From positions 1 through 55,406 of the forward strand of contig JALHTB010000108.1 of assembly GCA_022865625.1 (NCBI GenBank): a stretch of DNA of 55,406 bases, read 5' to 3'. Position numbers and translations under genes: made by a program. Positions 45,439-54,205 of this stretch are shown in pieces. The number at the start of each line of letters is the position of its first letter. Positions within the stretch are counted from its first letter, which is position 1. The notes under the pieces were generated by a model, which was not told the origin of the DNA, did no database searches, and was given only the letters and a program-made list of their open reading frames with translations. Origin of the DNA: Candidatus Bathyarchaeota archaeon. GTDB lineage: Archaea; Thermoproteota; Bathyarchaeia; 40CM-2-53-6; FEN-987.

Positions 45439-45945
45439 TTGGAACCTATCGATACAATCTGGAATATTTTGATGGCAGCGCTCCAGCCGTACCATGAGAT
45501 CCCAGCGTCAACCCTGCTGACCATAGGGATTGCGGGAGCACTCGCACTGGTATCAACAGCATCAAACAGGCTACTGGTGGATGTGAAACGCGTCGCGTCA
45601 GTAACCAAAGAAGTCGCCGCTTGGAGGAAGGAATTCGAGAGGGCCAAGAAGAGCAACGACAAGCAACTCCTAGCAAAGGTCACAAAGAAACAGCAGGCAA
45701 TGATGAAGCTCCAAAGCCGAGTAGCGTTTGATAGAATGAAGGTCAGCTTCTTGTTCATCATACCTTTCTATGTAGTCTGGATCGTGCTCAGTGGCTTCTT
45801 CGGCCAGACCGTTGTTGCGTTCTCGCCGATCCAGATACCGTTTGCTGGAGACAAACTGCCCTTCTTCTACTGGTACTTGATATGCTCGTTCACGATCAGT
45901 CTTCCGCTGACAAGGATGTTTGGAATCAACCCGGAGGGTACTTGA
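45439..45945 (+). CDS. EMC3/Get1/YidC-like membrane insertase (DUF106)
   Basis: A protein of 168 residues from a TTG three bases after secY. It has three membrane helices and a cytosolic coiled coil (KEVAAWRKEFERAKKSNDKQ), the layout of archaeal DUF106 proteins, which are YidC/Oxa1-like insertases. The location downstream of secY is conserved in archaea and fits a role in inserting membrane proteins from the ribosome. Confidence 0.9.
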   Translation: MEPIDTIWNILMAALQPYHEIPASTLLTIGIAGALALVSTASNRLLVDVKRVASVTKEVAAWRKEFERAKKSNDKQLLAKVTKKQQAMMKLQSRVAFDRMKVSFLFIIPFYVVWIVLSGFFGQTVVAFSPIQIPFAGDKLPFFYWYLICSFTISLPLTRMFGINPEGT

Positions 45946-45946
45946 G

Positions 45947-46210
45947 TTGCCAGTTCGATCAAGGAGATCAAGATCAGCGAAGCGAGTAATGGTCCGACTC
46001 CCAAGTGGAAAACATGCAATTAGCTACCGTAGACGGCAGAAGGGATGGGCACGATGCAGAGTATGCGGTGAGATACTGCATGGAACCGCATTCACCAAGC
46101 ATCGAAGTCTGCCCGGAAGCGCGCGATCTCCCTCTAGACCGTATGGGGGAAGCATTTGCGGGTCGTGCCTGAGGAGCCTACTCAGGGCGAAAGTCCGGAG
46201 CCCCACCTAG
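45947..46210 (+). CDS. rpl34e: Ribosomal protein eL34
   Basis: A protein of 87 residues from a TTG one base after the EMC3-like stop. It has RSRSAKRVMVRLPSGKHAIS, the zinc pairs CRVCGEILHG and CGSCLRSLL, and RPYGGSICG. These are features of archaeal L34e. Its stop abuts the cmk start. Confidence 0.94.
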   Translation: MPVRSRRSRSAKRVMVRLPSGKHAISYRRRQKGWARCRVCGEILHGTAFTKHRSLPGSARSPSRPYGGSICGSCLRSLLRAKVRSPT

Positions 46211-46759
46211 ATGGGCTTGGTCGTCACAATCGGAGGACCACACGGAACAGGGAAGTCCACCTACGCTAGGATGATCGCAAAGCAGTTCAATCTCCGATAC
46301 ATCTCAGCAGGGCAGTTGTTCAGGGATCTCGCAAAGGACAAAGGAGTCACCCTCGAAGAACTGAGCCGACAGGCAGCCAAGTCTCATGAGATCGATCGCC
46401 TGCTCGATGAACGAAGCGCGGCAGAAGCTGCCAAGGGGAACGCTGTAATCGAGGGCCAACTTGCAGCATGGATGGCGAAGGACCTCGCCCAGGTACGCAT
46501 CTACCTGAAAGCTCCTGATGAAGCTAGATTTGCCAGGATTGCGCACAGAGACCATGTGGACTATGAGACTGCGCGCAAGCAGACACTAGAGCGCGAGCAA
46601 ATCCAGCGAGACAGGTACAAGAGGTACTACGGTATTGACATAGATGATCTGTCGCTGTACAACCTTGTGATTGATACGGCAAACCGAACCGTAGAGAGCA
46701 CAGCCAAAGAACTGATGACTCGAATTCGTAAGACAATCCTCCAGCGCGGAAAGGAATGA
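46211..46759 (+). CDS. cmk: Cytidylate kinase
   Basis: A protein of 182 residues with the P-loop IGGPHGTGKSTYARMIAKQF, the nucleoside site RYISAGQLFRDLAKDKGVTL and the lid EREQIQRDRYKRYYGIDIDD. It phosphorylates CMP/dCMP. Archaeal cmk regularly lies between L34e and L14e, as here. Confidence 0.95.
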   Translation: MGLVVTIGGPHGTGKSTYARMIAKQFNLRYISAGQLFRDLAKDKGVTLEELSRQAAKSHEIDRLLDERSAAEAAKGNAVIEGQLAAWMAKDLAQVRIYLKAPDEARFARIAHRDHVDYETARKQTLEREQIQRDRYKRYYGIDIDDLSLYNLVIDTANRTVESTAKELMTRIRKTILQRGKE

Positions 46760-46850
46760 GCTGCGGCGACCCGTTTGCATGCGTCCGCTGTGGTAAGCTT
46801 ATTAGTACATCGAATCATCTAAGCAGACCCGCCAACTTGGTGACGCCGAC

Positions 46851-47126
46851 ATGGCAGGTTTCGATATCGGAAGAATATGTGTCAAGCTGTCAGGAAGAGA
46901 GGCCGGGAAGAAATGCATCGTACTGGACATAGTGGACAAGAACTTCGCCTTGGTCACCGGCCCACCCAAACTCACTGAAGTCAAACGGCGCCGAGTGAAC
47001 ATCCAACACCTTGAGGCCACACAGGAGAGAATCGAGATAAAGAAAGGCGCCACCGACGATGAAGTCGTCAAGGCACTTGAGAAAGCGAAGAAGACCAGCT
47101 TCATGAAGGCTGAGGTCAAGCCATGA
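46851..47126 (+). CDS. rpl14e: Ribosomal protein eL14
   Basis: A protein of 91 residues: FDIGRICVKLSGREAGKKCI, IVDKNFALVTGPPKLTEVKR and RRVNIQHLEATQERIEIKKG. The C terminus (TDDEVVKALEKAKKTSFM) is the usual helical tail. It belongs to the archaeal L14e family and is followed, as normal, by cbf5. Confidence 0.95.
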   Translation: MAGFDIGRICVKLSGREAGKKCIVLDIVDKNFALVTGPPKLTEVKRRRVNIQHLEATQERIEIKKGATDDEVVKALEKAKKTSFMKAEVKP

Positions 47127-47265
47127 CGTATGTGGCAGCGTGCAGGTCCTAGGCACGCTTCTCTCTAGATTCACTCGCGTCGCTTCCTACGATTTCTGCG
47201 CTGGCTCAGTTCGATTTATGGTGAGGAGAACTTCTCTTATTATGTCCGGTGACACAGTCTAGTCG

Positions 47266-48284
47266 GTGCCTCATGTGAGAATCTCACCCCCATGGGAAGC
47301 AAAACGGACAGTCGTCCGAAAGTGCGAAGAGTCCACCGATCCTAAGCATGGGCATATGCCGCTCGACCGACCTATCAAGGAGCACATACGTTTAGGCATA
47401 GTCAATCTCGATAAACCGGCGGGACCTTCCAGTCACGAAGTCACCGCGTGGACAAAGAAGATACTCGAAGTCGGACATGCCGGTCATGGTGGGACCCTAG
47501 AAGCAGTCTTTGCTGGGAAGATCCCATAGTAACCGGCGTACTTCCGGTCGCACTCGAAGACGCAACAAAGGTAGTTCAGGCCTTTCTGGATTCAGGCAAG
47601 GAGTACGTATGCATGATGCTTCTCCACGATCAAGTCCCTGATGATGACCTGGGCCGCGTGCTGGACGAGTTCACCGGGGAGATCCACCAGAAACCCCCTC
47701 TGAGGTCCTCCGTCAAGCGAGAGTCCCGAAGACGGATGATCTACTACATTGATCTCTTGGAGAGAGATGAGAACCGTGTACTCTTCAGGGTCGGCTGCCA
47801 GGCGGGAACATACATTCGAAAACTCTGCTCCGACATTGGAGAGGTTCTTGGCGTCGGTGCCCACATGCAGGAACTGAGGAGGACTAGATCAGGGCCACTT
47901 ACAGACTCAGCTGGACTCAACACCCTCCACGAAATAGTAGACGCACACGCAAGATTCACAGAAGGAGACGAGACCGCCATTAGAAGAATAATCAGACCCG
48001 TGGAAGAAGCACTTGAGTACATTCCAAAGATACACGTTAGAGACTCCGCCGTCGACGCGGTTTGCCACGGCGCTAGCCTAGCAATTCCAGGCGTCGTTGA
48101 TCTGGAGGAACCATTTGCAAAGGACTCAACGGTTGCTATATTCACTCTCAAAGGTGAAGTCGTCGCCTTGGCAAAGAGCACACTATCCAGTGAGTCGATA
48201 ATCGACCAAGAGAAAGGAATCGCTGCGAAAGTCATGAGAGTCCTCATGCCACGCGGCACCTACCCGAAGATGTGGCGTAACTGA
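47266..48284 (+). CDS. cbf5: Cbf5 pseudouridine synthase, gene split by a 20-nt BHB intron
   Basis: Coding parts are 47266-47500 and 47521-48284. Joined they give 332 residues: RPIKEHIRLGIVNLDKPAGP, SSHEVTAWTKKIL, then HGGTLDPIVTGVLPVALEDA with the catalytic aspartate, and a C-terminal PUA domain (GASLAIPGVVDLEEPF and RGTYPKMW). Unspliced, the first part ends in a false stop and the frames do not match. Cbf5 is the catalytic subunit of H/ACA guide RNPs. Introns at this motif are known in cbf5 of crenarchaea. A start at GTG 47275 is also possible. Confidence 0.93.
47501..47520 (+). other. cbf5 intron (bulge-helix-bulge), 20 nt
   Basis: The outer helix is TGGGA:TCCCA (47490-47494 with 47522-47526). 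The central helix is CCCT:GGGA (three pairs), the inner hairpin AGCA:TGCT, and both bulges are AGA (47499-47501 and 47519-47521). Cutting each after its second base joins CTAG to ATCCC and restores T-L-D-P exactly at the catalytic aspartate. Confidence 0.9.
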
Positions 48285-48375
48285 GAGACAGAGAACAGAC
48301 TGCATGACATGCTGTCATGAGAACGTTTATGACAGTTAACCTGCAACTCCTGAATGATTCGGTCTACAGTTGGAT

Positions 48376-48497
48376 GCCGGGATTCCCGAGCCTGGTACGG
48401 GGCAGATCCCAACTTAGGGAGCCTAGGCCTGGAATCTGAGACAGAAAGCCTGTGGTCCTTTGGGGCCGCGAGGGTTCAAATCCCTCTCCCGGCGCCA
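48376..48497 (+). tRNA. tRNA-Ser(GGA) with two introns
   Basis: Exons: 48376-48405, 48427-48434 and 48447-48497. Joined, they give an 89-nt serine tRNA with encoded CCA: acceptor GCCGGGA/TCCCGGC, G73, D-stem CCCG/CGGG, anticodon stem CAGGC/GCCTG, loop CTGGAAA, variable stem GGTCC/GGGCC and T-loop TTCAAAT. Intron 1 (21 nt, after position 29, inside the anticodon stem) has central helix GGGC:GCCT with bulges AGA and AGG, and an inner hairpin TCCC:GGGA. Intron 2 (12 nt, after position 37) has a weaker central helix, CTGG with ACAG. Confidence 0.9.
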
Positions 48498-48610
48498 TCC
48501 TGGTCCGGCTCTTACTTCCAGGGTCTCGAGATGTGACACATTACCCCCACAGAGGCTGTCCGTCTGGCGACAATTCTCAAGAATGAGTGGGCAGTACGGA
48601 CCGTGCGGAG

Positions 48611-49132
48611 ATGGGGTTCGTGACCTACACGCTTGAAGATCTTACTCGGCTTATCGCCAAACGTAATTTCTGTATTCTAGCCACGCAAGGGCCGCGTGGG
48701 CCTCATGTCGCCGGCGTGGGCTACTTTGCCCGCAGTCTAGACTTGTACATTCCGACCAGCGCCAATACAGCGAAAGCTCGCAACGTGACACGCGACTCGA
48801 ATGTCGCAGTACACATTCCGGTGCCATGGCCGCTGGTTCCTGCTCCGCCGAAGAGTATCCAGTTCCGTGGCAGTGCCGAGATACTGCCCATCGACGACGC
48901 GAATGCTAATGAGGCACTGAACCGTGGTTCGCTTGTCATGCGCCGCGTTTTCCGCCGTCTTCTCAAGAATGCTGACACGGAAACTTGGGGAGAGAGCATC
49001 TGGATACACGTGCGCCCAGGAAACCGCATCGAGACCTTCATGGTCGGCGTTCCCTCCACGACAATCTTCCGCGACGAGAACAGAGCGATGCTCCACTTCG
49101 ACGTGCCGGCCGAACAACCAAGTCAGCGATAG
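48611..49132 (+). CDS. Pyridoxamine 5'-phosphate oxidase-like flavin-binding protein
   Basis: A protein of 173 residues from ATG 48611; a GTG at 48587 would add eight. It is a split-barrel fold: LTRLIAKRNFCILATQGPRG, HVAGVGYFARSLDLYIPTSA and NSxVAVHI-like RDSNVAVHIPVPWPL. The pattern is of PNPOx-like FMN or F420 proteins of unknown substrate. The gene stands alone after tRNA-Ser(GGA). Confidence 0.78.
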   Translation: MGFVTYTLEDLTRLIAKRNFCILATQGPRGPHVAGVGYFARSLDLYIPTSANTAKARNVTRDSNVAVHIPVPWPLVPAPPKSIQFRGSAEILPIDDANANEALNRGSLVMRRVFRRLLKNADTETWGESIWIHVRPGNRIETFMVGVPSTTIFRDENRAMLHFDVPAEQPSQR

Positions 49133-49191
49133 TCCAATAGTGCCCGATACGGAACCAGACTCACACAGATGCTGTTCTTTTGATCTTTGGT

Positions 49192-50166
49192 TCAAGGACC
49201 AGCTTTCTTGATGAACCTGAACGTAGCCGCTTTCTTGGCGTCATCGATTGCCTTCGCAGTAACCAGTGCCTCTTCAGCACTGCACAACGGTTCGAGCACA
49301 GTCCCCTTCCTCAATGATTCGGCAAACAGCTCAAGCATGACTTTCATCGGCTCTTTCCTTGTAACATCAAAGGCCGTCTCATTGTTCCGAGACAACTGTT
49401 CGAGATCATCGAAGCTCTGTGGCCTCTTGCGAAGTTTCGGCGGAGGGAAACCGATCTTGAGAGCTGCAGGGGTATAGTTGACCTCGTAGTACTCTCCGTC
49501 AGTTTCGAGTTCGAGGCGACGCCTTCGTATGTTCGCACGCCTAGCTTCTATGTATGAACGAGTCTCGCCGTAGTCGAACTCAAGCACGCACTCATACTCT
49601 GGCTCGCCCTTACGATCAGCAGTCAGAGTCGCACTCCTGACCTTCGGATCTTTGCGAAACAAGTGATATGCGATGTCAATGCCATGAGAGCCTAGGTCTA
49701 GGAGCACCCCCGTTCGATCCGCGGTGACTGGTGACATGCCAATGCGGATCTCTCTTGACCTGATCACCTCTGGCAGGTCAGCTACCTCACGCAGCTTCAC
49801 TATTGCAGGGTTGACGCGCTCAACATATCCAACAACCACGATCCTACCCGAGCGTCTCTGCGCATCTACTATCGAGCGACTTTGAGTAATGTCTGCACCC
49901 ATGGGTTTCTCGACAAAAACGTCAAACCCACACTCGAGTGCTCTCGAGGTAGTGCTGGCGTGACCTGACGGCCATGTGGCGACCGCCACAGCATCAATGT
50001 CCAGCTTCAGAAGGTCGTCAAGGTTCAAGAACGTTCTGAACGGAGCGTCGGCTAGCTGAACTGGATTGGAATCGTAGACGCCTCCAACCTCAAATCCGAG
50101 ATCGACGAGTTTGCGTGCAATGAGTTTGCCCCTGCCGCCGTAGCCTGCGATGCCGAACTTCTCCAC
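49192..50166 (-). CDS. Gfo/Idh/MocA-family oxidoreductase
   Basis: A protein of 324 residues from GTG 50166 (VEKFGIAGYGGRGK); the frame opens at 50187. The NAD(P) Rossmann motif is GIAGYGGRGK; VEKPMGADITQSRSIVDAQR carries the family EKP motif; LLDLGSHGIDIAYHLF has the DxxxH-type site. The family reduces sugars, inositol and similar compounds. Substrate unknown; no sugar genes are adjacent. Confidence 0.85.
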   Translation of the reverse strand: MEKFGIAGYGGRGKLIARKLVDLGFEVGGVYDSNPVQLADAPFRTFLNLDDLLKLDIDAVAVATWPSGHASTTSRALECGFDVFVEKPMGADITQSRSIVDAQRRSGRIVVVGYVERVNPAIVKLREVADLPEVIRSREIRIGMSPVTADRTGVLLDLGSHGIDIAYHLFRKDPKVRSATLTADRKGEPEYECVLEFDYGETRSYIEARRANIRRRRLELETDGEYYEVNYTPAALKIGFPPPKLRKRPQSFDDLEQLSRNNETAFDVTRKEPMKVMLELFAESLRKGTVLEPLCSAEEALVTAKAIDDAKKAATFRFIKKAGP

Positions 50167-50325
50167 GCACACCACCGACCACTCCACCTACAGCGGTACA
50201 CAGAGATATGACATACTGTTCTCTGGGAGGAAACTCGCTCAGAAAGGGAAGCGTATTCCAGAACGGAGTGGAATGTCAGGCGACGATCAGAGGTTAGCGG
50301 CGACCTGATGAGAAGGAACCCATCG

Positions 50326-50730
50326 TCAGAGGTGCTTCTTCAGGACCGCCTCTATCTGTTCCTTCGGCATAGCTCCTACGATTCGGTCAACTTCGACGCC
50401 ATCTTTGATGATGAGGATAGTAGGTATGCTCTGGATCCCATACACGGAGGCTGTCAAAGGATTCTCGTCCACATTGAGCTCAGCAAACAGTGCCACTGAG
50501 CCGTACTCGCTGGCCAACTCTTCCACAACCGGCGCGATCAGACGACAAGGGTGGCACCAAGCCGCCCAGCAATCAACCACTACAAGATGATTCGTGTCTA
50601 TCGTCGACTTGAAGGCGCTATCACTCAATTCGACTGGCTTTCGCATCTGAGACAGACGCCCGCTCTCACGCGACTGCTCCGCCATCTCAGCGATCTTGCG
50701 TGCCCTGATTCGCTCTAGTTCGTCTGACAT
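50326..50730 (-). CDS. Thioredoxin with charged N-terminal helix
   Basis: A protein of 134 residues from ATG 50730. The thioredoxin fold has the active site WAAWCHPCR and the cis-proline in IQSIPTILIIKDG. The N-terminal helix MSDELERIRARKIAEMAEQS resembles the start of PDCD5/TFAR19-type proteins and is found on some archaeal thioredoxins. It reduces disulfides. Upstream frame to 50808 is unlikely coding. Confidence 0.9.
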   Translation of the reverse strand: MSDELERIRARKIAEMAEQSRESGRLSQMRKPVELSDSAFKSTIDTNHLVVVDCWAAWCHPCRLIAPVVEELASEYGSVALFAELNVDENPLTASVYGIQSIPTILIIKDGVEVDRIVGAMPKEQIEAVLKKHL

Positions 50731-50808
50731 CTCGCACACAGCCGTCATCGATCCTATCTGCAACCATATTAGCCTGATCACAAACGAAAGCACATGTCGT
50801 GGCTCCAC

Positions 50809-51237
50809 TCATTGCTCATATGGGAATATTGAGCTGCACCGGCGGGGCTACTTGTCAGGCGAATTGAGGTATCGATTGCCTGTTGCTAGGGGCAAGTCAT
50901 GCCTTCGCGTGTTGTCGATCCGCAGACTAGGGAGGCACTGGCCAATACGGCGTTGTTTCACGTGAGTTCATGAGAACCGAGAGGTCATCAGATCTACCGA
51001 TTGAGAGGGCTTGTCAGCTGCCAAACCCAGCGACTCATCTTCGAAGGAGAAGGGTCCTGCACGAACAATCCTAGCCAGATGAACTGTGCGCTTAATGCTA
51101 CTAACTGGGTCGTCAGCAGCGAACGATTCCGCGCTCAATCTAGGCTTATGCAGCGCAAGTGAGATCTCGTTCCAGTCTCTGGATAGCTTCAAGAATGGGC
51201 GACTATCCTTGATCTTGCTGTCAGTTGAGTGCCTGTT
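50809..51237. other. Intergenic region of 429 bases without a convincing gene
   Basis: Open frames here (for example 50968-51258 on the minus strand) have no recognisable family, no good ribosome site and a composition unlike a folded protein. I see no tRNA, repeat array or clear terminator. The 3' part must hold the promoter of the surface metallopeptidase. Confidence 0.5.
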
Positions 51238-52920
51238 ATGGCGAGCTCCGTGCCCCAAGCCAAAGGGGTCCGTTCTGAAAGTCTGGAGGCTCTTGTTCTA
51301 ATTGTGTTTTTCGTGGTTGCCGCTGTCCTTGTGCCGTCTGGCCCAGGGAACGCTGCCTACGGCGCCCCGGCGTCGCTGTTTCCAGCACAGGATTCTGAGA
51401 TATGGCAGGGTTCCCCAGATGCCAACTTCGGATCCATGGATGAACTGTGGATTGCAAGCCAACTCGAGGACGGTCCGCCGTCAAACTGGCGGTTTGTGCT
51501 CACGTTTGATGTATCGGGAATAGTTGACACGATTACCTCAGCGCAGTTGGTGACACATGTCGCTTCTGTTAAGGGCAATCCACAAGGGCGAATCTACGAT
51601 GCGATCGCACTCTCAAAAGCATGGACCGAAAGCAGCGTCACGTGGAATATGGTCTATCAACACTTCACTGCAGGATCATTTTCACAGACAACCATGGGGT
51701 CGGTGGCTTCTGGATTGACTGTGACATTTGAGGTAACAGACATCGTCCAGAAATGGATCTCAGGGACTCTTCCAAACTTCGGAATTGGCATATGGGATGA
51801 TCAAGAGAATTCATCCGTTGCTGCGGGCGTGTGTTTCTACTCGCGGGAGGACGCTAACCAAGACTTGCGTCCTGCACTCGTCATTTCGACTGAGACAACT
51901 CCTGAGTACCGAGTCATTCAAGGTCAGTTTGTCGATGTAGACTGGAGCAAGTATTACAGCCATAATGAAGTAGGCGTGTGGGCTCAGAGAACCGCCGACG
52001 CAGAATATCTGTATCTTGCTGCAGTCCAAAGGGTGCCTTCGCAGTACATGAGAAGATCACTAATTCACTTGATTCCGGGCACGGGCGGCAGTGCCTATGG
52101 AGAGGTGGAGGTTGGAGTTGACTGGTTCTTCGGACGGAGCCTTGTGCCTTCGCCCAACTCAGGGCCCAGCGCAGGCATGACTCCGAGTGACTATTCGTTA
52201 CAGCGACTGGACGCCGAACTGTACCATGAGATTGCCCACAACATGGCTGTAGTTGCTCGGGAAGGATACCGACCTTCTTGGTTCACGGAGGCCCTAGCAA
52301 CTTGGGCGCAGTCAAGCATCACTCAACCTGGCGCATATACAGGAATCGCGGCACAAATGGAAGATGCGTTGTGGACTGGGGGAGCATACTCGGACCCTGA
52401 TCCTTTCGCGGGCTACGGAAAGGGTGCACTCTTTCTCTGGTGGTTGGTCGAGCGGTATGGGGTCGCAGGTTTGCATGAAATGGCCTCACAATGTTATGGG
52501 TGGGGACAACCGTGGTCATCTGAGCAGGATATCGATGCCAGAGGTTTTCTCCCGTGGACGGGTATGACTCGATACGAACTCTCTCAAACATTCGAGAGAA
52601 GTGTTCGAAGTGGGTGGAGGATTGACATACGTTCAGCTGTGAACTCCATTCTCCTGACATCAACCACGGGCGCAACAACTGCGCAAACGACCCCGGTAGT
52701 TTCGCATACAACTTCAACATTCAGTGTTGCTACCACAGTCGTGTCGACTGACCAGACATGGACGACCGCTACTCAGACACGCACAGCTGCGCCGACCACG
52801 GCGTCCACGCTTGTGACCACTGCAGCCACGATAGGCATTGGGGCAGTGTTGACCTTCGCACTCGTCATTGTCATTCTGAGATGGCGCGCCAGCCAAGCCC
52901 GCAAAGCGGAAGGAAAGTAG
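51238..52920 (+). CDS. Secreted zinc metallopeptidase with DNRLRE-type domain and C-terminal anchor
   Basis: A protein of 560 residues from ATG 51238. A signal segment (ALVLIVFFVVAAVLVPSG) is followed by a DNRLRE-like carbohydrate-associated domain: FPAQDSEIWQGSPDANFGSM, then VTWNMV and VTDIVQKWISG. A peptidase domain has HEIAH (H330, E331, H334) and the downstream FTEALATWAQS glutamate. A threonine/serine-rich stalk (about residues 475-520) leads to a membrane helix and a basic tail. It probably acts at the cell surface on protein or glycoprotein; the substrate is unknown. Confidence 0.82.
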   Translation: MASSVPQAKGVRSESLEALVLIVFFVVAAVLVPSGPGNAAYGAPASLFPAQDSEIWQGSPDANFGSMDELWIASQLEDGPPSNWRFVLTFDVSGIVDTITSAQLVTHVASVKGNPQGRIYDAIALSKAWTESSVTWNMVYQHFTAGSFSQTTMGSVASGLTVTFEVTDIVQKWISGTLPNFGIGIWDDQENSSVAAGVCFYSREDANQDLRPALVISTETTPEYRVIQGQFVDVDWSKYYSHNEVGVWAQRTADAEYLYLAAVQRVPSQYMRRSLIHLIPGTGGSAYGEVEVGVDWFFGRSLVPSPNSGPSAGMTPSDYSLQRLDAELYHEIAHNMAVVAREGYRPSWFTEALATWAQSSITQPGAYTGIAAQMEDALWTGGAYSDPDPFAGYGKGALFLWWLVERYGVAGLHEMASQCYGWGQPWSSEQDIDARGFLPWTGMTRYELSQTFERSVRSGWRIDIRSAVNSILLTSTTGATTAQTTPVVSHTTSTFSVATTVVSTDQTWTTATQTRTAAPTTASTLVTTAATIGIGAVLTFALVIVILRWRASQARKAEGK

Positions 52921-53041
52921 GATCCGACAAACAACCGTATCAACAAAACGCTGGTCCTTCGTGTCAGTGCTGCGGATCTGATTGGCGAGAGGGAAGGACA
53001 GAATCTACCATGACAAGTTACTGGGCGATGTACGCGTTCCG

Positions 53042-54205
53042 TCAAGACACGAACTTGCGACCCGGTCGCTCCCGCCCTTTGTACTCAAAAGACGAACTCG
53101 CGCTGGCTTGTTGTCTTTGGCTAATCGAAACGAATGGTTCAAACAGCCATTTCGAAGCAGTCGGGTGCACAGAGTAGACAAGAACTGCGAGCAAGATCAT
53201 CTCTCTTGCCAGGCTGATCCACTGAGTTGGGCTAGAAGCTTCCAGAGGGTTCCCAGCGCTGAGCCAAGGCGTGAACCACGTTGCGATGATAAGAGCATTT
53301 AGCACGTCGGCCACAAGAAGCGACTCAAGGCGAGTGAAACCAAGTATCACCGTGAAGGGTAATATGTAGAGGAAATACTGGGGCGGAAACTTGAAGCTAC
53401 TGAGCATGAACACTAACGTTGCAGCGAACCATGCGCGTTCAAGAGACATGCTACGCCTGAGGAGATGGACAATGCCGAGCGCAAGGAGGAAATAGGAAAG
53501 ATAATGTGAAAACGGCGACATTCTTGGCATTATGAAGATCATCCAAGAATCCTCTATGCCCCATTGACTCTGGACGTTCACGAATAGCAGCCAATCCGAT
53601 AGGTTGGTGACCATGAAGGGCAAGTTGACGGCCAGCCAAGTCAACAAAGCGACCAGCGCATACTTGATTCTCTGTTTCCAGTCCGGTTGGAACAACCAGA
53701 CGAATGGAATGTAGATGAACGGGAACAACTTCGTAGCAATAGCAAGACCCAAACACACAGCGGATAAGGTCCAGTTTTTCCTTAGAGCAAAGTACAAGGC
53801 TGCAACGATGAACAGAACGCCGATAACATCTATGTTGTAATACGCGAAGAATAGGAAGCTTGGAGAGAGAGCGAATAGGAGCACCCGCCAGCGTTGAAGC
53901 CCAAGCATCGTGAGCAACTTCAACAACACGAAAGTGCTGGCAATTAGAGCGGCAAGAAGAATCGCACCGGTCACAAGTACGTACCCCTCAGGGCTGTTGG
54001 CAATCCGAAACGCAGGGTAGGTCACAAAACGAGCCATCACCGCATTCATTGATACTACTGCCGGGTCATAGTACCAAGAAACGAGATCGGAGTAGAAATT
54101 CAATCCAACAATATTCGGAAACTTCTGGAGGACGCTTAGAGCAAACATCGCAGCCACTAAGCCGATAACCATCCTATCCGTAGTATCCGCGACAGGTTGC
54201 TTCAT
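53042..54205 (-). CDS. GT87-like polytopic glycosyltransferase (polyprenyl-phosphate sugar donor type)
   Basis: A protein of 387 residues with about ten membrane helices. The stretch FFAYYNIDVIGVLFIVAALY, then GLAIATKLFPFIYIPFVWLF, is typical of GT87/DUF2029 and PIG-M-like mannosyltransferases; early DLVSWYYDP contains acidic residues where catalysis is expected. It would transfer a sugar from a lipid donor outside the membrane. Its start overlaps the methyltransferase stop by four bases, so the two are coupled. Confidence 0.78.
   Translation of the reverse strand: MKQPVADTTDRMVIGLVAAMFALSVLQKFPNIVGLNFYSDLVSWYYDPAVVSMNAVMARFVTYPAFRIANSPEGYVLVTGAILLAALIASTFVLLKLLTMLGLQRWRVLLFALSPSFLFFAYYNIDVIGVLFIVAALYFALRKNWTLSAVCLGLAIATKLFPFIYIPFVWLFQPDWKQRIKYALVALLTWLAVNLPFMVTNLSDWLLFVNVQSQWGIEDSWMIFIMPRMSPFSHYLSYFLLALGIVHLLRRSMSLERAWFAATLVFMLSSFKFPPQYFLYILPFTVILGFTRLESLLVADVLNALIIATWFTPWLSAGNPLEASSPTQWISLAREMILLAVLVYSVHPTASKWLFEPFVSISQRQQASASSSFEYKGRERPGRKFVS

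Noticed and set aside
50968..51258. Open frame of 96 residues on the minus strand
   Set aside because: No family, no good ribosome site, and it overlaps the start of the metallopeptidase gene.
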